Shown: piece after piece, positions 1 through 5,112 of the stretch
Numbering within the stretch: position 1 is the stretch's first letter
Layout: each line of letters opens with the position of its first letter
Assembly (NCBI GenBank): GCA_002049945.1
Contig: MVCT01000022.1
Coordinates: forward strand, 1 to 9,365
Direction of reading: 5' to 3'
Source: Candidatus Cloacimonas sp. 4484_140
GTDB lineage: Bacteria > Cloacimonadota > Cloacimonadia > JGIOTU-2
Length of the DNA stretch: 9,365 bases
Translations under genes and position numbers: made by a program
The notes under the pieces: model-generated
Told to the model about the DNA's origin: nothing
What the model saw: the letters and a program-made list of their open reading frames with translations, nothing else
Databases searched by the model: none

Positions 1-260
1 CAGTAAATGCAATTCGTGTAATTAACTTGCAATATACGTTTTCCCTCTTCCGGAATATCCGTAAGATCGATCGCACCGGCTGGGCACACTTGAGCACAAG
101 AACCACACCCTACGCATTCTTCTTCATTATATTTTGGTTTTCCCTTGAACTGTTTTACCGGCTCATAGGGCTTTTTTGTAAAAGGATATTTACTTGTTAC
201 TGGTTTTGAAAATAGTGACACCATAGCTTCACCTAATTCACGAAGTTTTGGAATGATCAT
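1..260 (-). CDS. mbhN: NuoI/MbhN-like 4Fe-4S ferredoxin subunit of the hydrogenase (3' end cut by window edge)
   Basis: The first 86 codons are visible; the gene runs off the left edge. The start is the ATG at 260-258, preceded by GGAG (270-267) with 6 nt spacing. The N-terminal ~40 residues are basic and proline-rich, as in EchF/MbhN proteins. A first 4Fe-4S motif follows, with C49, C52, C55 and C59-P60. The last visible codons read N-C-I-Y followed by an incomplete TG codon, which fits the opening cysteines of the second cluster motif. In this family the protein sits on the cytoplasmic face, takes electrons from soluble ferredoxin and hands them to the NuoB-like subunit. It is the one hydrogenase-module gene placed after the Mrp genes, as in Pyrococcus mbh, where mbhN is last. 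Here a ~650-bp repeat cassette separates it from mrpG. MbhN is my preferred name over EchF because of the Mrp context; either is possible. Confidence 0.85.
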   Translation of the reverse strand, partial: MIIPKLRELGEAMVSLFSKPVTSKYPFTKKPYEPVKQFKGKPKYNEEECVGCGSCAQVCPAGAIDLTDIPEEGKRILQVNYTNCIY

Positions 261-280
261 TTTATTCTCCCGATATATTT

Positions 281-380
281 AGCCACAAAATTACACAAAA
301 GGACACAAAAATTATTTTTATTATTTTTCATATTAATAGGCAATATCTTTTTCGTGCTTTTTTATGTGTTTTCGTGGCTC
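281..380. repeat. 100-bp dispersed repeat, copy A, with inverted arms
   Basis: It starts agccacaaaattacacaaaa and ends ttcgtggctc. Aligned without gaps to 829-928 it has 8 mismatches in 100 bp. The outer ~30 nt at each end are imperfect inverted repeats of each other (AGCCAC.AAAACACACAAAA-type arm against its complement), enclosing an AT-rich core of about 40 nt. In a transcript from either strand it could fold into a long A/U-rich hairpin. Its right arm is more degenerate than that of copy B. It lies 20 bp upstream of the ferredoxin-subunit start. Confidence 0.85.
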
Positions 381-393
381 GTCTATGATTCTT

Positions 394-410
394 TTTAGCC
401 ACAAAATTAC
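394..410. repeat. Fragment of a third repeat copy at the end of the GxxExxY gene
   Basis: The 17 nt tttagccacaaaattac are identical to 278-294, the left end of copy A plus three bases before it. They include the tta variant that copy B lacks. The match stops where the GxxExxY coding region ends, and its last base is part of that gene's TAG stop (412-410). It could be the remnant of a truncated third copy or a small duplication of the end of copy A. Confidence 0.55.
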
Positions 411-811
411 TAAAATATTAATCTTTTGAATTCGCATTTCTTTTTTCCAAAATTTATAAGCAAACCAACTTTAATCCTTGAAGCTTTTAAATAGTTAATA
501 ACCTGTGCCTGATGAATTAAATTCAATTTATCTTCGGCTTTTAATTCTAATATTATCTTTCTATCAACCATAACATCTGCAAAATATTTACTAATTTGTT
601 TTCCCTTATAAAATACTTCAACTGGATGTTCTGTTTCTGCATTAAATCCCTTATTATTTAATTCAATGACTAAAGCTTTTTTGTAAACATTCTCCAAAAA
701 GCCATAACCCAATTCTTTCCATACCGTGAAAGCACAATCGATGATTTTGTAACATTCATCTTTGAATATAATATCTTCTTTTATGTTTTTTTGTATATTT
801 TCGGGGTTCAT
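410..811 (-). CDS. GxxExxY family protein (PD-(D/E)XK nuclease-like)
   Basis: A 133-residue soluble protein, normal for the family (about 125 aa). The name-giving motif is G37-F-L-E40-N-V-Y43. A nuclease-like core follows: D79, then a short strand to E89-L-K91, the D...ExK arrangement of the PD-(D/E)XK fold (PDDEXK_3-type), with downstream Q101 and Q103 in a helix. No membrane segment or signal peptide is seen. The family's biochemical function has not, to my knowledge, been established; nuclease activity is inferred from fold and motif. The ATG (811-809) is the only early Met and has no recognisable SD; the leader is almost all A/T, unlike most genes around it. The gene is flanked by 100-bp repeats, its base composition differs from the operon, and it has no evident role in the hydrogenase. 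It is probably a selfish or accessory cassette gene. Confidence 0.88.
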   Translation of the reverse strand: MNPENIQKNIKEDIIFKDECYKIIDCAFTVWKELGYGFLENVYKKALVIELNNKGFNAETEHPVEVFYKGKQISKYFADVMVDRKIILELKAEDKLNLIHQAQVINYLKASRIKVGLLINFGKKKCEFKRLIF

Positions 812-828
812 ATTTAATTACTGTTTTT

Positions 829-928
829 AGCCACAAAAACACACAAAAGGACACAAAATTTATTTTTGTTATTTTTCATATAAATAGGCAATATTTTTTT
901 CGTGCGTTTTTGTGTGTTTTCGTGGCTC
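829..928. repeat. 100-bp dispersed repeat, copy B, with inverted arms
   Basis: Same orientation as 281-380, 92/100 identical, and the same length. The left arm (agccacaaaaacacacaaaa and on) pairs with the right arm (read inward on the other strand, agccacgaaaacacacaaaa and on): 25 of the first 30 positions match, enclosing an AT-rich core. This copy is the more perfectly paired. It sits 7 bp past the mrpG stop and 17 bp before the GxxExxY start. A transcript of the operon would read through it and could form a stable hairpin directly after mrpG. Confidence 0.87.
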
Positions 929-935
929 ATATCTG

Positions 936-1286
936 TTATTTCTGTAATTCTTTATCTTCTTGATATAGATCAATAACTGTCTTGTCGGTCAGTTTGATTC
1001 CTGCTTTATGGGCAGCTTTTGCAATTGCATGAGCAGAAACCGGTGATGTCAACAGGATAAATATTGCGGCTAAAATTGCCTTAAAGCCCATTGCAGTAAA
1101 ACCGGAGTAAACGAATACACCAAACAGGATTCCGGCAGAACCAAAAGTCACACTTTTTGTTGCTGCCTGAAGACGATTATACACGTCTGGAAGGCGAACA
1201 AGTCCGAGCACACCAAAAAGATCAAAAATAACACCAATGCAGATAATGACATATCCGATAATTTGATTGATTGCTAAATCAGGCAT
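936..1286 (-). CDS. mrpG: Mrp antiporter subunit G (MbhC-like)
   Basis: A 116-residue protein with three predicted membrane helices (about residues 8-30, 42-63 and 66-85). Family hallmarks are GLVRLPDVYNRLQAATKS after the first helix and L-T-S-P-V-S-A-H-A-I-A-K-A-A-H at the end of the third, followed by a charged tail. MrpG is a small structural subunit of the multi-subunit Na+/H+ antiporter; the equivalent in Pyrococcus Mbh is MbhC. The start overlaps the end of mrpF by 8 bp and is preceded by GGGAGG (1299-1294), so translation is probably coupled. It is the last gene of the Mrp block before the repeat cassette. Confidence 0.93.
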   Translation of the reverse strand: MPDLAINQIIGYVIICIGVIFDLFGVLGLVRLPDVYNRLQAATKSVTFGSAGILFGVFVYSGFTAMGFKAILAAIFILLTSPVSAHAIAKAAHKAGIKLTDKTVIDLYQEDKELQK

Positions 1287-1620
1287 CGAGCGACCTCCCT
1301 TCTAAGAATTTTGCGAGAGCCAAAGTTCCTATGAAACTTTGAAGGCCCCATGCAATTCCAACGTCTATGAAATATGAGCGCTTCAAGGCAATCGCGAGAA
1401 TCGCACATACTCCGATGATCAGAATACCAAGAATATCAATAGCTACAATACGGTCTGCAACTGAAGGTCCTTTCACCACTCGTATTAGGATGAAAAGCGA
1501 GCAGAAAAGGAGCACATTGATCAACTTATAGTTGAAGGGAATATCTGTAAATACAACAAAATTTATCACAAAGAATGCTGCAATGAAAAGTAAACCGATG
1601 AACCATCTAAAAACTCTCAT
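1279..1620 (-). CDS. mrpF: Mrp antiporter subunit F (MbhB-like)
   Basis: A 113-residue protein with three to four membrane helices. It carries the MrpF signature: RVVKGPSVADRIVAIDILG (about residues 47-65), containing the conserved membrane-edge D and R residues, then FIDVGIAWGLQSFIGTLALA near the C terminus. The first ~25 residues form an extra N-terminal helix, so it is slightly longer than typical MrpF (about 90 aa). The start shares ATGA with the mrpE stop and has GAGGAG 8 nt upstream. In Mrp and Mbh structures MrpF packs with MrpE and MrpG in the part thought to carry the sodium path; that role is inferred here by homology. Confidence 0.93.
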   Translation of the reverse strand: MRVFRWFIGLLFIAAFFVINFVVFTDIPFNYKLINVLLFCSLFILIRVVKGPSVADRIVAIDILGILIIGVCAILAIALKRSYFIDVGIAWGLQSFIGTLALAKFLEGRSLDA

Positions 1621-2120
1621 TCAAATATCTCCTCAAGCAATTTTTCAAACCGACCGCCTATATCTTTTGTGGTTTGCTCTATATCGGTAAATTTTACATA
1701 GATCCAGTGCACGTATAAAATCTGGTTATCAACATCGATATCTACCGTAAGTGTTCCGGGAGTTAGTGTTATTGAATTTGCAAGCATTGTAAGCGCAGAA
1801 TCTCTTTTCAGCTTTGTTTTCACTTTCACGATCCCGGGTTTTATAGGAAGAAGAGGATGGATAACAATGTATGCAACGTTAAAATTTGCTTTGATCAGTT
1901 CCCATGTAAATTTAAAAAGATACTCAATTGTATACCATACTCGTTTCAAATGAAATTTTCTTTCAGTTACGATCAGCATCTCTCCCGCAAAGATCGCAGT
2001 GATTAATGCCATGATGATACCTGCGACCAAAGAGGGAATACTGAAAACCGTCGTTATCAATATCCAAACTAATAAGGATAGAGAAAAAACAACGATACGA
2101 CTTTTTGTTTCTACTTTCAT
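1617..2120 (-). CDS. mrpE: Mrp antiporter subunit E (MbhA-like)
   Basis: A 167-residue protein, usual for MrpE (about 160 aa). Two adjacent hydrophobic helices near the N terminus (about residues 9-47) are followed by a further hydrophobic stretch at 64-88. The soluble C-terminal domain has the family signature: PLLPIKPGIVKVKT, then L-A-N-S-I-T-L-T-P-G-T-L-T-V-D (about residues 111-125) and a Y-V-H-W-I-Y-V strand. Equivalent to MbhA of Pyrococcus Mbh. The start ATG overlaps the mrpD TGA (ATGA), with GGGAG about 8 nt upstream; the end overlaps mrpF in the same way. Nothing unusual is seen. Confidence 0.94.
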   Translation of the reverse strand: MKVETKSRIVVFSLSLLVWILITTVFSIPSLVAGIIMALITAIFAGEMLIVTERKFHLKRVWYTIEYLFKFTWELIKANFNVAYIVIHPLLPIKPGIVKVKTKLKRDSALTMLANSITLTPGTLTVDIDVDNQILYVHWIYVKFTDIEQTTKDIGGRFEKLLEEIFE

Positions 2121-3622
2121 TTAACACTCCCATTATCAAGATAGGGCTCGACTTTATCGATATATGAAGTTCTTCCCATAACGGTTTCCACTATGGGATT
2201 CAGATAATTTTTTCTAATTGATGGTATCATAATAGCTGAACTGATAAGACACAGGGCAGCGAGAATGATCATTGCAGTTTTCATGGCAAAGGGGACTTTT
2301 TCCAGCACTTTTGCCGAACCCTTCTTACCATAAAAAGCATGCTTTTGAACCTTAAGGAAGTATGCAAGTGTTACAATGCTCACCAGTGCTGCAATAATAC
2401 CTATAACGATCTGACCTGCAGAAATACAGGCAATAATGATGATCAGTTTGCTGAAAAACCCATTAAATGGTGGAATTCCGGATATTGATAATGTTCCAAC
2501 CATGTTAGTTGCCGAAGTAACTTTGAGTTCTTTTGAAAGACCACCCAGCTGTCGCAAATCCCGTGTATCGGTTGCATATTCAACAGCTCCGCTGTCTAAG
2601 AATAGCAGGGATTTGAAGATCGCATGATAGAACAGATGAAGAATGCCGCCAAGAATACCGAGGGGTGTGCCAAGTGCAAAACCTATCACCACATATCCGA
2701 TCTGGCTGACACTGCTAAATCCCAGCAATCGTTTGAAATCCCATTGAACAATTGAAAGAAAACCTCCAATTACGATAGAGAGAGTTCCAAGTAGCATAAG
2801 GATCTGTAACACAACAGTTGGCGCTCCGAATACATTAAAGAATATTCGCACAAGCGCATACACGCCGAGCGTTTTGATAAGCACACCGGAAAGCATTGCA
2901 GAGATCGGTGCAGGGGCTGATGGATGCGCATCTGGAAGCCACGCATGGAATGGAACGAGTGCAGTTTTCAATCCAAAACCTGCGATGAACAAGCCGTAAA
3001 CCAAGAAAATCATTTTCGGAGTTCCGCCACTTCTCAGCTGGAGTCCGACATCCGCCATTGTAAGCGTGGAAGTATAACTATAAAGAATTCCAATACCAAA
3101 CAAAATCATTGTGGAAGTAATCGCGCCCATCGTAGCATATTTGAATGCTGCCTCGAGTTCTTCAGATTCCGTACCAAATGCAACAAGAGCATAGGCAGAA
3201 AAGAGCGATATCTCCATGAAAACATACAAGTTGAAGAAGTCACCCGTGAGTATCACTCCATTCATTCCGGTCAACATCAGCATAAAGAGTGCAAAGAAAT
3301 TCCACTTCCCTGTAAAATGATTTATGTACTGGATCGCATAGAATGCTGAAAGAAAGGCAACAAGATTCACTACTATCAGCATAAAGGAAGACAGATTATC
3401 CAAAATCAAACAGATCGTGTATGGTATTTTCCATCCACTTGTATTGTTTAGGATCATACCTCCGTGGGAAGGGAGCTTAAAGAACGCAATGAACGAAACG
3501 ATCAAAATCCACGCACAAGCAGCAAGGGCAATAGCAGCAGCAAAATTTTCTTTTTTACGGGCAAAGAGAACTATGAGAAATGCGGCGAGTAACGGAACGA
3601 AAATAAACTGTGATAATATCAT
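2117..3622 (-). CDS. mrpD: Mrp antiporter subunit D (MbhH-like proton/ion-translocating subunit)
   Basis: A 501-residue polytopic protein, about 14 helices, the normal length for MrpD. The key ion-path residues are present: E137 in NLYVFMEISLFSAY, K219 in FGLKTALVPFHAWLPDAHPS, K250 in the next helix, H329 and K337 in LHLFYHAIFKSLLFL, and K392 in PPFNGFFSK. E137 and K219 match the residues studied in Bacillus MrpD and the TM5 Glu and TM7 Lys of complex I antiporter subunits. In Mbh this subunit (MbhH) lies between the hydrogenase module and the sodium module and moves protons. The start overlaps the mrpC stop (ATGA) with GGAG 9 nt upstream. It is one of two large antiporter-like subunits in the operon; this one has an intact set of charged residues. 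Confidence 0.96.
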   Translation of the reverse strand: MILSQFIFVPLLAAFLIVLFARKKENFAAAIALAACAWILIVSFIAFFKLPSHGGMILNNTSGWKIPYTICLILDNLSSFMLIVVNLVAFLSAFYAIQYINHFTGKWNFFALFMLMLTGMNGVILTGDFFNLYVFMEISLFSAYALVAFGTESEELEAAFKYATMGAITSTMILFGIGILYSYTSTLTMADVGLQLRSGGTPKMIFLVYGLFIAGFGLKTALVPFHAWLPDAHPSAPAPISAMLSGVLIKTLGVYALVRIFFNVFGAPTVVLQILMLLGTLSIVIGGFLSIVQWDFKRLLGFSSVSQIGYVVIGFALGTPLGILGGILHLFYHAIFKSLLFLDSGAVEYATDTRDLRQLGGLSKELKVTSATNMVGTLSISGIPPFNGFFSKLIIIIACISAGQIVIGIIAALVSIVTLAYFLKVQKHAFYGKKGSAKVLEKVPFAMKTAMIILAALCLISSAIMIPSIRKNYLNPIVETVMGRTSYIDKVEPYLDNGSVK

Positions 3623-3963
3623 CCTTGTAATCTCCTGATCTTCGTAATATCAAAGGTATCATATTTTTGATAGATCCTGATCGCAAGCGCAGCCATGAGT
3701 GCGGTGATACCCAGCTCAATGACGATTGACGTCAGCACAATTGCTTGAGGAAGTGGATCGACCATCATGCTGGCTGGAATATCCAGTCCTTTTTTAAGGA
3801 TCGGAACCAGCGCACCTGTACGATAGGCAAGCAAAACAAGGAACAGGTTTACGGAATAACCCATGATACCAATTGCAAGTATTATCTTAATCAGATCTCT
3901 TTTTGTGATCGCACCATACACGCCGACCAAAAAGAGGAAAAAGCACATTAGATATAATATCAT
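3619..3963 (-). CDS. mrpC: Mrp antiporter subunit C (NuoK/MbhG-like)
   Basis: A 114-residue protein with three helices (about 2-19, 25-46 and 71-97), the NuoK/MrpC fold. The motif DPLPQAIVLTSIVIELGITA (residues 69-88) is diagnostic. E83 in the third helix lines up with the conserved membrane glutamate of NuoK (E72 in E. coli), while Bacillus MrpC, as I recall it, has a neutral residue there. MrpC/MbhG pairs with MrpD in the antiporter. The start at 3963 lies 4 bp after the mrpB stop, and its SD (GGAAGG) is inside the last mrpB codons. The end overlaps mrpD by 4 bp. Confidence 0.94.
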   Translation of the reverse strand: MILYLMCFFLFLVGVYGAITKRDLIKIILAIGIMGYSVNLFLVLLAYRTGALVPILKKGLDIPASMMVDPLPQAIVLTSIVIELGITALMAALAIRIYQKYDTFDITKIRRLQG

Positions 3964-3967
3964 ATTC

Positions 3968-4417
3968 TTATCCTTCCTTGGGTTTAAAACTGGCTAAATA
4001 GTAGAACACAAGATACAATCCCATACCTACCTTCACGCAAATAAAGATATTCAGCATCGGGATGTATCCAGCACTGAGAAGCGTGTACAATTTGCCAACT
4101 CCCATAAAGTTTGCGAAAAAATAACCCGTGATGTATAAGCCGACGATACCTGTGAGAACGATAAGGATCGCTGCAATAGCTTCCAAACTGTTCATAGCAA
4201 ATTTATCCACGCGCTCCAGCACAAAATTCTTACCATACGCCAGTGTCAAGTGAACATAAGAAAGGGCAACGATCACGCCGCCTGCAAAACCGCCACCGGG
4301 AGAAAGATGGCCATGAATTACAATATAAAGACCATATAAGAAGATCAACCAGACAGTAAAACGAGTAATTGTCTTTACAATTACGGACATACCTTCATTG
4401 GGAAAATTATTCTGCAT
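3968..4417 (-). CDS. mrpB: Mrp antiporter subunit B (MbhF-like)
   Basis: From the preferred start it is 149 residues, normal for MrpB (about 140 aa). Four helices are predicted. The signature HGHLSPGGGFAGGVIVA (about residues 35-51) is the conserved family loop. An upstream in-frame ATG at 4504 would add 29 residues, but these lie wholly inside the preceding gene and resemble no MrpB N terminus. The ATG at 4417-4415 has GGAGG 10 nt upstream and gives an 11-bp overlap with the preceding gene. A later ATG at 4390 is also possible. Equivalent to MbhF; its C-terminal residues encode the SD of mrpC. Confidence 0.93.
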   Translation of the reverse strand: MQNNFPNEGMSVIVKTITRFTVWLIFLYGLYIVIHGHLSPGGGFAGGVIVALSYVHLTLAYGKNFVLERVDKFAMNSLEAIAAILIVLTGIVGLYITGYFFANFMGVGKLYTLLSAGYIPMLNIFICVKVGMGLYLVFYYLASFKPKEG

Positions 4418-4946
4418 GTCTTTTCTTCCTCCCTGTTTTACGTAATATGGTAAATGTACCCAAAATTGCGGTAAATAGTACAGTAACCTCACCCAATGTA
4501 TCATATACTCTATAGTTTAGAATAACTGCGGTGATTATATTTTGAGAACCGGTTTCCACTCCTGCCTGAGCGAGATAACGCTCTGCAACTCGCACGATCG
4601 GCTTTCCAAATGATGGCAGATCTTTGAATGCAAAGATGCTCAACACAAAAATGCTTGCCAGAATCACGATAGCTATGATCGTTTCGGGCACATCTCTTCG
4701 AAGAGCTCGGACTTCGATAGAACGTTTCGCAAAGGCACGGATCAAAATTATCATGCAGAGGATTTCAAACACAAACTGGACAAGAGCAAGATCCGGAGCT
4801 CCTAAAAACAGGAACGCTAAAGACAGACCTAATCCAACCACACCAATTGTGATGATCGAAGAAAGTATATTCTTTATTTCCAGACATGCAATCGAACCGA
4901 TTATCATGAATCCTAAAATAAAGTACAACCAAATATCAACTGGCAC
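4407..4946 (-). CDS. Fused MbhD-MbhE protein (MrpA C-terminal equivalent)
   Basis: A 179-residue membrane protein. The N-terminal half (residues 1-75) has three helices and the MbhD/DUF4040 motif FLGAPDLALVQFVFEILCMI; the C-terminal half (from ~85) has the MbhE motif NIITAVILNYRVYDTLGEVTV (residues 136-156). In Pyrococcus these are two separate genes, mbhD and mbhE; in Mrp antiporters both form the C-terminal part of MrpA. Here they are one protein without the large MrpA N-terminal domain. The start is GTG (4946-4944), supported by a strong AGGAGG 6 nt upstream; no ATG near it is as well placed. A 166-bp GC-rich gap separates it from the upstream NuoL-like gene, and its end overlaps mrpB by 11 bp. 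Confidence 0.88.
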   Translation of the reverse strand: MPVDIWLYFILGFMIIGSIACLEIKNILSSIITIGVVGLGLSLAFLFLGAPDLALVQFVFEILCMIILIRAFAKRSIEVRALRRDVPETIIAIVILASIFVLSIFAFKDLPSFGKPIVRVAERYLAQAGVETGSQNIITAVILNYRVYDTLGEVTVLFTAILGTFTILRKTGRKKRHAE

Positions 4947-5112
4947 TTAAGGCCTCCTACATATAAATACTTTTAACCATTCGGCTACACCATGTTCCGC
5001 CAGCTGGCAGAGAAGACGGGTGTATTTCGCCTGCAACGGCGTCCTGTCGGGGCGTAGCGTAGCGAAGACTGAAACGTAGTGAAGACGTGTGGTTCATAAT
5101 ATTATACTTAAA
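4947..5112. other. GC-rich noncoding gap with short direct and inverted repeats
   Basis: This is the only long gap in the operon apart from the cassette at 281-928. GC is about 56% over 4981-5100, against about 40% in neighbouring genes. Contents: a 10-bp perfect palindrome gccagctggc (4999-5008); a near-repeat pair cgtagcgaagac (5058-5069) and cgtagtgaagac (5075-5086); an inverted pair gctacacc (4984-4991) and ggcgtagc (5051-5058) with one wobble; and a small hairpin cgcc-6 nt-ggcg (5028-5041). The left end (4947-4958) holds the AGGAGG of the next gene. No open reading frame of note lies in it. It looks like a dispersed intergenic (REP-like) element or a structured leader; I cannot tell which. 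Confidence 0.5.

Larger units (their letters stand above)
281..928. mobile_element. Repeat-flanked GxxExxY gene cassette inserted between mrpG and the ferredoxin-subunit gene
   Basis: Two directly repeated 100-bp elements bracket a single short gene. The cassette begins 7 bp after the mrpG stop (936) and ends 20 bp before the ferredoxin-subunit start (260), leaving that gene's SD intact. GC content in the gene is about 27% in sampled lines, against about 40% in sampled mrp genes. The rest of the operon is packed with overlaps, so a 648-bp interruption stands out. I infer a mobile or recently acquired unit. No transposase, integrase or clear target-site duplication is visible, so how it moves is unknown. 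Instead of an insertion, it could be a chance pair of dispersed repeats flanking a resident gene. Confidence 0.5.

Noticed and set aside
27..209. Plus-strand open frame over the ferredoxin-subunit gene
   Set aside because: It is the antisense shadow of the NuoI/MbhN-like gene, whose cysteine motif is on the minus strand.
281..928. CRISPR array
   Set aside because: There are only two full repeats of 100 bp, 448 bp apart with a gene between them, which is not a repeat-spacer pattern.
2924..3349. 141-codon plus-strand open frame inside mrpD
   Set aside because: Antisense to a clearly conserved gene. The translation is rich in H, C, K, N and S without any recognisable motif, and there is no separate RBS evidence.
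4418..4504. Upstream extension of mrpB to the ATG at 4504
   Set aside because: The extra 29 residues lie within the MbhD-MbhE gene and do not look like MrpB; the ATG at 4417 has GGAGG upstream.
4962..4995. tRNA-like stretch (minus strand, gtgtagccgaatggttaaaa)
   Set aside because: It resembles the 5' part of some tRNAs, but no pairing acceptor arm, anticodon arm or T-arm follows.
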